Shown piece by piece: positions 16,561-32,930 of a DNA stretch of 64,000 bases. This stretch comes from Ptiloglossa arizonensis (Eukaryota > Arthropoda > Insecta > Hymenoptera > Colletidae). The DNA is taken from contig NW_027479483.1 of assembly GCF_051014685.1 (NCBI RefSeq), positions 1-64,000 on the forward strand. The letters run 5' to 3'. The translations under genes and the position numbers were made by a program. Below the pieces are notes generated by a model. That model ran no database searches. It saw only the letters and a list, made by a program, of their open reading frames with translations, and had not been told where the DNA came from. How positions within the stretch are numbered: position 1 is the stretch's first letter; each line of letters opens with the position of its first letter.

Positions 16561-19195
16561 TAACGTATAACGTATAACGTATAACGTATAACGTATAACG
16601 TATAACGTATAACGTATAACGTATAACGTATAACGTATAACGTATAACGTATAACGTATAACGTATAACGTATAACGTATAACGTATAACGTATAACGTA
16701 TAACGTATAACGTATAACGTATAACGTATAACGTATAACGTATAACGTATAACGTATAACGTATAACGTATAACGCATAACGTCTAACGTATGACGTATC
16801 ACGTATAAGGTATGACCTATAACGTATAACGTATAACGTATAACGTATAACGAATAGCGTTTAGGGTATAACGTATAACGTATAACGTATAACGTATAAC
16901 GTATAACGTATAACGTATAACGCATAACGTCTAACGTATGACGTATCACGTATAAGGTATGACCTATAACGTATAACGTATAACGTATAACGTATAACGA
17001 ATAGCGTTTATGGTATAACGTATAACGTATAACGTATAACGTATAAAGTATAACGTTTAACGTATAACGTATAACGTATAACGTATAACGTATAACGTAT
17101 AACGTATAACGTATAACGTATAACGTATAACGTATAACGTATAACGTATAGCGTATAACGTATAACGTATAACGTATAACGTATAACGTATAACGTATAA
17201 CGTATAACGTATAACGCATAACGTCTAACGTATGACGTATCACGTATAAGGTATGACCTATAACGTATAACGTATAACGTATAACGTATAACGAATAGCG
17301 TATAGGGTATAACGTATAACGTATAACGTATAACGTATAAAGTATAACGTATAACGTATAACGTATAACGTATAACGTATAACGTATAACGTATAACATA
17401 TAACGTATAACGTATAACGTATAACGTATAACTTGTAACGTATAACGTATAACGTATAACGTATAACGTATAACGTATAACGTATAACGTATACCGTATA
17501 ACGTATAACGTATAACGTATAACGTATAACGTATACCGTATAACGTATAACGTATAACGTATAACGTATAACGTATAACGTATAACGTATAACGTATAAC
17601 GTATAACGTATAACGTATAACGTATAACGTATAACGTATAACGTAGAACGTATAACGTATAACGTATAAAGTATAACGTATAACGTACAACGTGTATCGT
17701 ATAACCTATAACGTACAACGTATAACGTATAACATATAACGTATAACGTATAACGTATAACGTATAACGTATAACGTATAACGTATAACGTATAACGTAT
17801 AACGTATAACGTATAACGTATAACGTATAACGTATAACGTATAACGTATAACGTATAACGTATAACGTATAACGTATAACGTATAACGTATAACGTATAA
17901 CGTATAACGTATAACGTAAAACGTATGACGTATTACATATTACGTATAACGTATAACGTATAACGTATAACGTATAACGTATAACGTATAACGTATAACG
18001 TATAACGTATAACGTATAACCTATAACGTATAACGTATAACGTATAACGTATAACGTATAACGTATAACGTATAACGTATAACGTATAGGGTATAACGTA
18101 TAACGTATACCGTATAAAGTATAACGTATAACGTATAACGTATAACGTATAACGTATAACGTATAACGTATAACGTATAACGTATAACGTGTAACGTATA
18201 ACGTATAACGTATAACGTATAACGTATAACGTATAACGTATAACGTATAACGTATAACGTATAACGTATAACGTATAACGTATAACGTATAACGTAAAAC
18301 GTATGACGTATTACATATTACGTATAACGTATAACGTATAACGTATAACGTATAACGTATAACGTATAACGTATAACGTATAACGTATAACGTATAACGT
18401 ATAACGTATAACGTATAACGTATTACGTATAACGTATAACGTATAACGTATAACGTATGACGTATCACGTATAAGGTATGACCTATAACGTATAACGTAT
18501 AACGTATAACGTATAACCTATAACGTATAACGTATAACGTATAACCTATAACGTATAACGTATAACGTATTACGTATAACGTATAACGTATAGGGTATAA
18601 CGTATAACGTATACCGTATAAAGTATAACGTATGACGTATAACGTATAACTTATAACGTATAACGTATAACGTATAACGTATAACGTATAACGTATAACG
18701 TATAACGTATAACGTATAACGTATAACGTATAACGTATAACGTATAACGTATAACGTATAACGTATAACGTATAACGTATAACGTATAACGTATAACGTA
18801 TAACGTATAACGTATAACGTATAACGTATAACGTATAGCGTATAACGTATAGGGTATAACGTATAACGTATACCGTATAAAGTATAACGTATAACGTATA
18901 ACGTATAACGTATAACGTATAACGTATAACGTATAACGTATAACGTATAACGTATAACGTATAACGTATAACCTATAACGTACAACGTATAACGTATAAC
19001 GTATAACGTATAACGTACAACGTATAACGTATAATGTATAACGTATAACGTATAACGTATAACGTATTACGTATAACGTATAACGTATAACGTAAAACGT
19101 ATAACGTATAACGTATAACGTATAACGTATAACGTATAACGTATAACGTATAACGTATAACGTATAACGTATAACGTATAACGTATAACGTATAA
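16561..19195. repeat. ACGTATA satellite, type A array (second stretch)
   Basis: Type A modules resume: cgcataacgtctaacg at about 16,774, 16,921 and 17,215; gaatagcgt(a/t)taggg after each; aacttgtaacg near 17,432; cgtatgacgtattaca near 17,924 and 18,302. The last part (about 18,590-19,195) has aatgtataacg and gtacaacg variants leading into type B. The register is the same as upstream. No gene is visible. Confidence 0.85.
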
Positions 19196-22100
19196 CCCAT
19201 AACGTATAACGCCTAGCGTGTAACGAAGAACGTATAACGAATAACGTATAACCAATAACGTATAACGTATTACGTGAAACCTATAACGTCTAACGTATAA
19301 CGTATAACATATATCGTATAACGTATAACGTATAACGTATAACGTATAACGTGTAACGAAGAACGTATAACGAATAACGTGTAACGTATAATGTATAACG
19401 TATAACGTATAACGTAAAACGTATAACGTATAACGTATAAGGTATAACGTATAACGTATAACGTATAACGTATGACTTATAACGTATGACTTATAACGTA
19501 TAACGTATAACGCATAACGTATAACGTATAACGCACAACGTATAACGCACAACGTATAACGTATAACGTATAACGTATAACGTATAACGTATAACGTATA
19601 ACGTATAACGTATAACGTATAACGTATAACGTATAACGTATAACGTATAACGTATAACGTATAACATATATCGTATAACGTATAACGTATAACGTATAAC
19701 GTATAACGTATAACGTGTAACGAAGAACGTATAACGAATAACGTGTAACGTATAATGTATAACGTATAACGTATAACGTATAACGTATAACGTATATGGT
19801 ATAACGTATAACCTGTAACGAAGAAAGTATAACGAATAACGTAAAACGTAAGGCGTATTACATATTACGTATAACGTATAACGTATAACGTATAACCTAT
19901 GACGTATAACGTATAATTAATAACGTAAAACGTATAACGTATAACGTATAACGTATAACGTATAACGTATAACGTATAACGTATAACGTATAACGTATAA
20001 CGTATAACGTATAACGTATAACGTATAACGTATAACCCATAACGTATAACGCCTAGCGTGTAACGAAGGACGTATAACGAATAACGTATAACCAATAACG
20101 TATAACGTATTACGTGAAACCTATAACGTCTAACGTATAACGTATAACATATATCGTATAACGTATAACGTGTAACGAAGAACGAATAACTTTTAACGTA
20201 TAACGTATAACGTATAACGTATAACGTATAACGTAAAACGTATAACGTATAATGTATAACATATAACGTAAAACGCATGACGTATTACATATTACGTATA
20301 TCGTATAACGTATAACGTATAACGTATAACGTATGTCGTCTGACGTGTAACGTATAACGTATAACGTATATCGTATAACGTATAACGTATAACGTATAAC
20401 GTATAACGTATAACGTATAACGTATAACGTATAGCGTATAACGTATAAGGCATGACCTATAACGTATAACGTATAACGTATAACGTATAACGTATATCGT
20501 ATAACGTATAACGTATAACGTATAACGTATAACGTATAACGTATAACGTATAACGTATAACGTATAACGTATAACGTATAACGTATAACGTATAACGTAT
20601 AACGTGTAACGAAGGACGTATAACGAATAACGTGTAACGTATAACGTATAACGTATAACGTATAACGTATAACGTATAACGTATAACGTATAACGTATAA
20701 CGTATAACGTATAACGTATAACGTATAACGTAAAACGTATAACGTATAACGTATAACGTATAACGTATAACGTATAACGTATAACGTATAACGTATAACG
20801 TATAACGTATAACGTATAACGTATAACGTATAACGTATAACGTATAACCCATAACGTATAACGCCTAGCGTGTAACGAAGAACGTATAACGAATAACGTA
20901 TAACCAATAACGTATAACGTATTACGTGAAACCTATAACGTCTAACGTATAACGTATAACATATATCGTATAACGTATAACGTATAACGTATAACGTATA
21001 ACGTGTAACGAAGAACGTATAACGAATAACGTATAACGTATAACGTATAACGTATAACGTATAACGTATAACGTATAACGTATAACGTATAACGTATAAC
21101 GTATAACGTATAACGTAAAACGTATAACGTATAACGTATAACGTATAACGTATAACGTATAACGTATAACGTATAACGTATAACGTATAACGTATAACGT
21201 ATAACGTATAACGTATAACCCATAACGTATAACGCCTAGCGTGTAACGAAGAACGTATAACGAATAACGTATAACCAATAACGTATAACGTATTACGTGA
21301 AACCTATAACGTCTAACGTATAACGTATAACATATATCGTATAACGTATAACGTATAACGTATAACGTATAACGTATAACGTGTAACGAAGAACGTATAA
21401 CGAATAACGTGTAACGTATAATGTATAACGTATAACGTATAACGTAAAACGTATAACGTATAACGTATAACGTATAACGTATAACGTATAACGTATAACG
21501 TATGACTTATAACGTATGACTTATAACGTATAACGTATAACGCATAACGTATAACGTATAACGCACAACGTATAACGCACAACGTATAACGTATAACGTA
21601 TAACGTATAACGTATAACGTATAACGTATAACGTATAACGTATAACGTATAACGTATAACGTATAACGTATAACGTATAACATATATCGTATAACGTATA
21701 ACGTATAACGTATAACGTATAACGTATAACGTGTAACGAAGAACGTATAACGAATAACGTGTAACGTATAATGTATAACGTATAACGTATAACGTATAAC
21801 GTATAACGTATATGGTATAACGTATAACCTGTAACGAAGAAAGTATAACGAATAACGTAAAACGTAAGGCGTATTACATATTACGTATAACGTATAACGT
21901 ATAACGTATAACCTATGACGTATAACGTATAATTAATAACGTAAAACGTATAACGTATAACGTATAACGTATAACGTATAACATATATCGTATAACGTAT
22001 AACGTATAACGTATAACGTATAACGTGTAACGAAGAACGTATAACGAATAACGTGTAACGTATAATGTATAACGTATAACGTATAACGTAAAGCGTATAA

Positions 22101-25100
22101 CGTATAACGTATAACGTATAACGTATAACGTATAACGTATAACGTATGACTTATAACGTATGACTTATAACGTATAACGTATAACGCATAACGTATAACG
22201 TATAACGCACAACGTATAACGCACAACGTATAACGTATAACGTATAACGTATAACGTATAACGTATAACGTATAACGTATAACGTATAACGTATAACGTA
22301 TAACGTATAACGTATAACGTATAACATATATCGTATAACGTATAACGTATAACGTATAACGTATAACGTATAACGTGTAACGAAGAACGTATAACGAATA
22401 ACGTGTAACGTATAATGTATAACGTATAACGTATAACGTATAACGTATAACGTATATGGTATAACGTATAACCTGTAACGAAGAAAGTATAACGAATAAC
22501 GTAAAACGTAAGGCGTATTACATATTACGTATAACGTATAACGTATAACGTATAACCTATGACGTATAACGTATAATTAATAACGTAAAACGTATAACGT
22601 ATAACGTATAACGTATAACGTATAACGTATAACGTATAACGTATAACGTATAACGTATAACGTATAACGTATAACGTATAACGTATAACGTATAACCCAT
22701 AACGTATAACGCCTAGCGTGTAACGAAGGACGTATAACGAATAACGTATAACCAATAACGTATAACGTATTACGTGAAACCTATAACGTCTAACGTATAA
22801 CGTATAACATATATCGTATAACGTATAACGTATAACGTATAACGTATAACGTATAACGTATAACGTATAACGTGTAACGAAGAACGTATAACGAATAACG
22901 TGTAACGTATAATGTATAACGTATAACGTATAACGTAAAACGTATAACGTATAATGTATAACGTATAACGTAAAACGCATGACGTATTACATATTACGTA
23001 TATCGTATAACGTATAACGTATAACGTATAACGTATATCGTCTGACGTGTAACGTATAACGTATGACGTATATCGTATAACGTATAACGTATAACGTATA
23101 ACGTATAACGTATAACGTATAACGTGTAACGAAGGACGTATAACGTATAACGTATAACGTATAACGTATAACGTATAACGTATAACGTATAACGTGTAAC
23201 GAAGGACGTATAACGTGTAACGTATAACGTATAACGTATAACGTATAACGTATATCGTCTGACGTGTAACGTATAACGTATAACGTATAACGTATAACGT
23301 ATATCGTATAACGTATAACGTATAACGTGTAACCTATAACGTCTAACGTATAACGTATAACATATATCGTATAACGTATAACGTATAACGTATAACGTAT
23401 AACGTGTAACGAAGAACGTATAACGAATAACGTTTAACGTATAACGTATAACGTATAACGTATAACGTATAACGTAAAACGTATAACGTATAATGTATAA
23501 CATATAACGTAAAACGCATGACGTATTACATATTACGTATATCGTATAACGTATAACGTATAACGTATAACGTATGTCGTCTGACGTGTAACGTATAACG
23601 TATAACGTATATCGTATAACGTATAACGTATAACGTATAACGTATAACGTATAACGTATAACGTATAACGTATAGCGTATAACGTATAAGGCATGACCTA
23701 TAACGTATAACGTATAACGTATAACGTATGTCGTCTGACGTGTAACGTATAACGTATAACGTATATCGTATAACGTATAACGTATAACGTATATGGTATA
23801 ACGTATAACCTGTAACGAAGAAAGTATAACGAATAACGTAAAACGTAAGGCGTATTACATATTACGTATAACGTATAACGTATAACGTATAACCTATGAC
23901 GTATAACGTATAATTAATAACGTAAAACGTATAACGTATAACGTATAACGTATAACGTATAACATATATCGTATAACGTATAACGTATAACGTATAACGT
24001 ATAACGTGTAACGAAGAACGTATAACGAATAACGTGTAACGTATAATGTATAACGTATAACGTATAACGTAAAGCGTATAACGTATAACGTATAACGTAT
24101 AACGTATAACGTATAACGTATAACGTATGACTTATAACGTATGACTTATAACGTATAACGTATAACGCATAACGTATAACGTATAACGCACAACGTATAA
24201 CGCACAACGTATAACGTATAACGTATAACGTATAACGTATAACGTATAACGTATAACGTATAACGTATAACGTATAACGTATAACGTATAACGTATAACG
24301 TATAACGTATAACATATATCGTATAACGTATAACGTATAACGTATAACGTATAACGTATAACGTGTAACGAAGAACGTATAACGAATAACGTGTAACGTA
24401 TAATGTATAACGTATAACGTATAACGTATAACGTATAACGTATATGGTATAACGTATAACCTGTAACGAAGAAAGTATAACGAATAACGTAAAACGTAAG
24501 GCGTATTACATATTACGTATAACGTATAACGTATAACGTATAACCTATGACGTATAACGTATAATTAATAACGTAAAACGTATAACGTATAACGTATAAC
24601 GTATAACGTATAACCTATGACGTATAACGTATAATTAATAACGTAAAACGTATAACGTATAACGTATAACGTATAACGTATAACGTATAACGTATAACGT
24701 ATAACGTATAACGTAAAACGTATAACGTATAATGTATAACGTATAACGTAAAACGCATGACGTATTACATATTACGTATATCGTATAACGTATAACGTAT
24801 AACGTATAACGTATATCGTCTGACGTGTAACGTATAACGTATGACGTATATCGTATAACGTATAACGTATAACGTATAACGTACAACGTATAACGTATAA
24901 CGTGTAACGAAGGACGTATAACGTATAACGTATAACGTATAACGTATAACGTATAACGTATAACGTGTAACGAAGGACGTATAACGTGTAACGTATAACG
25001 TATAACGTATAACGTATAACGTATATCGTCTGACGTGTAACGTATAACGTATAACGTATAACGTATAACGTATATCGTATAACGTATAACGTATAACGTG

Positions 25101-28100
25101 TAACCTATAACGTCTAACGTATAACGTATAACATATATCGTATAACGTATAACGTATAACGTATAACGTATAACGTGTAACGAAGAACGTATAACGAATA
25201 ACGTTTAACGTATAACGTATAACGTATAACGTATAACGTATAACGTAAAACGTATAACGTATAATGTATAACATATAACGTAAAACGCATGACGTATTAC
25301 ATATTACGTATATCGTATAACGTATAACGTATAACGTATAACGTATGTCGTCTGACGTGTAACGTATAACGTATAACGTATATCGTATAACGTATAACGT
25401 ATAACGTATAACGTATAACGTATAACGTATAACGTATAACGTATAGCGTATAACGTATAAGGCATGACCTATAACGTATAACGTATAACGTATAACGTAT
25501 AACGTATAACGTATAACGTATAACGTATAACGTATAACGTATAACGTATAACGTATAACGTATAACGTATAACGTATAACGTATAACGTATAACGTATAA
25601 CGTATAACGTATAATGTATAACGTATAACGTATAACGCATAACGTAGAACGTATAACGTATAACGAAGAACGTATAACGAATAACGTATAACGTACAACG
25701 TATAACGTATAAAGTATAACGTATAACGAATAACGTATAACGCATAACGTTTAACGTATAACGTATAACGTATAACGTATAACGTATATGGTATAACGAA
25801 TAACCTGTAACGAAGAAAGTATAACGAATAACGTAAAACGTAAGGCGTAATACATATTACGTATAACGTATAACGTATAACGTATAACCTATGACGTACA
25901 ACGTATAATGTATAACGTAAAACGTATGACGTATAACGTATAACGTATTACGTGAAACCTATAACGTCTAACGTATAACGTATAACATATATCGTATAAC
26001 GTATAACGTATAACGTATAACGTATAACGTATAACGTATAACGTATAACGTATAAGGTGTAACGAAGAACGTATAACTTATAACGTATAACGCATAACGT
26101 ATAACGTATAACGCATAACGTATAACGTATAACGTATAACGTATAACGTATAACGTATAACGTATAACGTATAACGTATAACGTATAACGTATAACGTAT
26201 AACGTATAACGTATAACGTATAACGTATAACGTATAACGTATAACGTATAACGTGTAACGAAGGACGTATAACGAATAACGTGTAACGTATAACGTATAA
26301 CGTATAACGTATAACGTATATCGTCTGACGTGTAACGTATAACGTATAACGTATAACGTATAACGTATATCGTATAACGTATAACGTATAACGTGTAAAG
26401 TATAACGTATAACGTATAACGTATAACGTATAACGTATAACGTATAACTCATAACGTCTAACGTATGACATATCACGTATAAGGTATGACCTATAACGTA
26501 TAACGTATAACGTATAACGTATAACGTATAACTCATAACGTCTAACGTATGACATATCACGTATAAGGTATGACCTATAACGTATAACGTATAACGTATA
26601 ACGTATAACGTATAACGTATAACGTATAACGTATAGGGTATAACGTATAACGTATAACGTATAACGTATAACGTATAACGTATAACGTATAACGTATAAC
26701 CTATGACGTATATCGTATAATGTATAACGTAAAACGTATGACGTATAACGTATAACGTATAACGTATAACACATAACGTATAACGTCTAGCGTGTAACGA
26801 AGAACGTATAACGAATAACGTATAACCAATAACGTATAATGTATTACGTGAAACCTATAACGTCTAACGTATAACGTATAACATATATCGTATAACGTAT
26901 AACGTATAACGTATAACGTATAACGTGTAACGAAGAACGTATAACGAATAACGTTTAACGTATAACGTATAACGTATAACGTATAATGTATAACATATAA
27001 CGTAAAACGCATGACGTATTACATATTACGTATATCGTATAACGTATAACGTATAACGTATAACGTATGTCGTCTGACGTGTAACGTATAACGTATAACG
27101 TATATCGTATAACGTATAACGTATATCGTATAACGTATGACGTATAACGTATAACGTATAACGTATAACGTATAACGTATAAGGCATGACCTATAACGTA
27201 TAACGTATAACGTATAACGTATAACGTATAACGTATAACGTATAACGTATAACGTATAACGTATAACGTATAACGTATAACGTATAACGTATAACGTATA
27301 ACGTATAACGTATAACGTATAACGTATAACGTATAACGTATAATGTATAACGTATAACGTATAACGCATAACGTAGAACGTATAACGTATAACGAAGAAC
27401 GTATAACGAATAACGTATAACGTACAACGTATAACGTATAAAGTATAACGTATAACGAATAACGTATAACGCATAACGTTTAACGTATAACGTATAACGT
27501 ATAACGTATAACGTATATGGTATAACGAATAACCTGTAACGAAGAAAGTATAACGAATAACGTAAAACGTAAGGCGTAATACATATTACGTATAACGTAT
27601 AACGTATAACGTATAACCTATGACGTACAACGTATAATGTATAACGTAAAACCTATGACGTATAACGTATAACGTATTACGTGAAACCTATAACGTCTAA
27701 CGTATAACGTATAACATATATCGTATAACGTATAACGTATAACGTATAACGTATAACGTGTAACGAAGAACGTATAACGAATAACGTGTAACGTATAATG
27801 TATAACGTATAACGTATAACGTATAACGTATAACGTATAATGTATAACGTATAACGTAAAACGCATGACGTATTACATATTACGTATATCGTATAACGTA
27901 TAACGTATAACGTATATCGTCTGACGTGTAACGTATAACGTATGACGTATATCGTATAACGTATAACGTATAACGTATAACGTATAACGTATAACGTATA
28001 ACGTATGACGTATAACGTATAACGTATAACGTATAACGTATAACGTATAACGTATAACGTATAACGTATAACGTATGACTTATAACGTATGACTTATAAC

Positions 28101-31100
28101 GTATAACGTATAACGCATAACGTATAACGTATAACGCACAACGTATAACGCACAACGTATAACGTATAACGTATAACGTATAACGTATAACGTATAACGT
28201 ATAACGTATAACGTATAACGTATAACGTATAACGTATAACGTATAACGTATAACGTATAACGTATAACGTATAACATATAACGCATAACGTATAACGTAT
28301 AACGTATAACGTATAACGTATAACGTATAACGTATATGGTATAACGTATAACCTGTAACGAAGAAAGTATAACGAATAACGTAAAACGTAAGGCGTATTA
28401 CATATTACGTATAACGTATAACGTATAACGTATAACCTATGACGTATAACGAATAATTAATAACTTAAAACGTATAACGTATAACGTATAACGTATAACG
28501 TATAACGTATAACGTATAACGTATAACGTATAACGTATAACGTATAACGTATAACGTATAACATATAACGCATAACGTATAACGTATAACGTATAACCCA
28601 TAACGTATAACGCCTAGCGTGTAACGAAGGACGTATAACGAATAACGTATAACCAATAACGTATAACGTATTACGTGAAACCTATAACGTCTAACGTATA
28701 ACGTATAACGTATAACGTATAACGTATAACGTATAACGTATAACGTATAACGTATAACGTATAACGTATAACGTATAACGTATAATGTATAACGTATAAC
28801 GTATAACGCATAACGTATAACGTATAACGTATAACGAAGAACGTATAACGAATAACGTATAACGTACAACGTATAACGTATAAAGTATAACGTATAACGA
28901 ATAACGTATAACGCATAACGTTTAACGTATAACGTATAACGTATAACGTATAACGTATATGGTATAACGAATAACCTGTAACGAAGAAAGTATAACGAAT
29001 AACGTAAAACGTAAGGCGTAATACATATTACGTATAACGTATAACGTATAACGTATAACCTATGACGTACAACGTATAATGTATAACGTAAAACGTATGA
29101 CGTATAACGTATAACGTATTACGTGAAACCTATAACGTCGAACGTATAACGTATAACATATATCGTATATCGTATAACGTATAACGTATAACGTATAACG
29201 TATAACGTATAACGTGTAACGAAGAACGTATAACGAATAACGTGTAACGTATAACGTATAACGTATAACGTATAACGTAAAACGTATAACGTATAATGTA
29301 TAACGTATAACGTAAAACGCATGACGTATTACATGTTACGTATATCGTATAACGTATAACGTATAACGTATAACGTATAACGTATAACGTATAACGTATA
29401 ACGTATAACGTATAACGTATAACGTATATGGTATAACGTATAACCTGTAACGAAGAAAGTATAACGAATAACGTAAAACGTAAGGCGTATTACATATTAC
29501 GTATAACGTATAACGTATAACGTATAACCTATGACGTATAACGTATAATTAATAACGTAAAACGTATAACGTATAACGTATAACGTATAACGTATAACGT
29601 ATAACGTATAACGTATAACGTATAACGTATAACGTATAACCCATGACGTATAACGCCTAGCGTGTAACGAAGGACGTATAACGAATAACGTATAACCAAT
29701 AACGTATAACGTATTACGTGAAACCTATAACGTCTAACGTATAACGTATAACATATATCGTATAACGTATAACGTATAACGTATAACGTGTAACGAAGAA
29801 CGTATAACGAATAACGTGTAACGTATAATGTATAACGTATAACGTATAACGTAAAACGTATAACGTATAATGTATAACGTATAACGTAAAACGCATGACG
29901 TATTACATATTACGTATATCGTATAACGTATAACGTATAACGTATAACGTAAATCGTCTGACGTGTAACGTATAACGTATAACGTATATCGTTTAACGTA
30001 TAACGTATAACGTATAACGTATAACGTATAACGTATAACGTATGACGTATAACGTATAACGTATGACGTATAACGTATAACGTATAACGTATAACGTATA
30101 ACGTATAACGTATAACGTATGACTTATAACGTATGACTTATAACGTATAACGTATAACGCATAACGTATAACGTATAACGTATAACGCACAACGTATAAC
30201 GCACAACGTATAACGTATAACGTATAACGTATAACGTATAACGTATAACGTATAACGTATAACGTATAACGTATAACGTATAACGTATAACGTATAACGT
30301 ATAACATATATCGTATAACGTATAACGTATAACGTATAACGTATAACGTGTAACGAAGAACGTATAACGAATAACGTGTAACGTATAATGTATAACGTAT
30401 AACGTATAACGTATAACGTATAACGTATATGGTATAACGTATAACCTGTAACGAAGAAAGTATAACGAATAACGTAAAACGTAAGGCGTATTACATATTA
30501 CGTATAACGTATAACGTATAACGTATAACGTATAACCTATGACGTATAACGTATAATTAATAACGTAAAACGTATAACGTATAACGTATAACGTATAACG
30601 TATAACGTATAACGTATAACGTATAACGTATAACGTATAACGTATAACGTATAACGTATAACGTATAACCCATAACGTATAACGCCTAGCGTGTAACGAA
30701 GGACGTATAACGAATAACGTATAACCAATAACGTATAACGTATTACGTGAAACCTATAACGTCTAACGTATAACGTATAACATATATCGTATAACGTATA
30801 ACGTATAACGTATAACGTATAACGTATAACGTGTAACGAAGAACGTATAACGAATAACGTGTAACGTATAATGTATAACGTATAACGTATAACGTAAAAC
30901 GTATAACGTATAATGTATAACGTATAACGTAAAACGCATGACGTATTACATATTACGTATATCGTATAACGTATAACGTATAACGTATAACGTATATCGT
31001 CTGACGTGTAACGTATAACGTATAACGTATAACGTATAACGTATAACGTATAACGTATAACGTATAACGTATAACGTATAACGTATAACGTATAACCCAT

Positions 31101-32930
31101 GACGTATAACGCCTAGCGTGTAACGAAGGACGTATAACGAATAACGTATAACCAATAACGTATAACGTATTACGTGAAACCTATAACGTCTAACGTATAA
31201 CGTATAACATATATCGTATAACGTATAACGTATAACGTATAACGTATAACGTATAACGTGTAACGAAGAACGTATAACGAATAACGTGTAACGTATAATG
31301 TATAACGTATATCGTATAACGTATAACGTAAAACGTATAACGTATAACGTATAACGTATAACGTATAACGTATAACGTATAACGTATAACGTATAACGTA
31401 TAACGTATAACCCATGACGTATAACGCCTAGCGTGTAACGAAGGACGTATAACGAATAACGTATAACCAATAACGTATAACGTATTACGTGAAACCTATA
31501 ACGTCTAACGTATAACGTATAACATATATCGTATAACGTATAACGTATAACGTATAACGTATAACGTATAACGTGTAACGAAGAACGTATAACGAATAAC
31601 GTGTAACGTATAATGTATAACGTATATCGTATAACGTATAACGTAAAACGTATAACGTATAATGTATAACGTATAACGTAAAACGCATGACGTATTACAT
31701 ATTACGTATATCGTATAACGTATAACGTATAACGTATAACGTAAATCGTCTGACGTGTAACGTATAACGTATAACGTATATCGTATAACGTATAACGTAT
31801 AACGTATAACGTATAACGTATAACGTATAACGTATAACGTATGACGTATAACGTATAACGTATGACGTATAATGTATAACGTATAACGTATGACTTATAA
31901 CTTATAACGTATAACGCATAACTTATAACGTATAACGCAAAACGTATAACGTATAACGTATAACGTATAACGTATAACGTATAACGTATAACGTATAACG
32001 TATAACGTATAACGTATAACGTATAACGTATAACGTATAACGTATAACGTATAACGTATAACGTATAACGTGTGACGAAGGACGTATAACGAATAACGTG
32101 TAACGTATAACGTATAACGTATAACGTATAACGTATAACGTATAACGTAAAACGTATAACGTATAATGTATAACGTATAACGTAAATCGCATGACGTATT
32201 ACATATTACGTATATCGTATAACGTATAACGTATAACGTATAACGTATATCGTCTGACGTGTAACGTGTAACGTATAACGTATATCGTATAACGTATAAC
32301 GTATAACGTATAACGTATAACGTATAACGTATAACGTATAACGTATAACGTATAACGTATAACGTATAACGTATAAGGCATGACCTATAACGAATAACGT
32401 ATAACGTACAACGTATAACGTATAAAGTATAACGTATAACGAATAACGTATAACGCATAACGTATAACGTATAACGTATAACGTATAACGTATAACGTAT
32501 AACGTATATGGTATAACGAATAACCTGTAACGAAGAAAGTATAACGAATAACGTAAAACGTAAGGCGTAATACATATTACGTATAACGTATAACGTATAA
32601 CGTATAACCTATGACGTACAACGTATAATGTATAACGTAAAACGTATGACGTATAACGTATAACGTATTACGTGAAACCTATAACGTCTAACGTATAACG
32701 TATAACATATATCGTCTGACGTGTAACGTATAACGTATAACGTATATCGTATAACGTATAACGTATAACGTATAACGTAAAACGTATAACGTATAACGTA
32801 TAACGTATAACGTATGACGTATAACGTATAACGTATAACGTATAACGTATAACGTATAACGTATAACGTATGACTTATAACTTATAACGTATAACGCATA
32901 ACGTATAACGTATAACGCATAACGTATGAC
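19196..32930. repeat. ACGTATA satellite, type B higher-order array (copy 1)
   Basis: Same 7-bp unit and register as upstream (unit starts at 20,703, 24,245, 28,200 and 31,336 share one remainder modulo 7), with a different set of variants. Diagnostic strings are cgcctagcgtgtaacg, cgtgaaacctataacg, aacatatatcg, ctgacgtgtaacg, gtaaggcgta(t/a)tacata, gtataattaataacg, cgaagaaagtataacg, paired gacttataacg units and gcacaacg. Modules recur at irregular spacing rather than in one fixed higher-order period. A long part of this array (at least 25,950-31,700) recurs about 27.1-27.4 kb downstream. No gene, terminator or RNA gene is seen. The boundary with type C near 32,930 is gradual. Confidence 0.88.
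31336..31410. other. Empty-site counterpart of the LINE insertion
   Basis: Ten perfect units plus tataa lie between a taaaacg variant (ending 31,335) and a cccatgacg variant (starting 31,411). The same two marks flank the LINE at 58,751 and 61,697. The left flank matches at a constant offset of 27,416 bp (anchors 31,096/58,512 and 31,327/58,743) and the right flank at 30,286 bp (anchors 31,411/61,697 and 31,485/61,771). The flanks look identical by eye over about 240 bp on the left and 280 bp on the right. This is the pre-insertion state of the locus in a paralogous copy. Confidence 0.8.
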
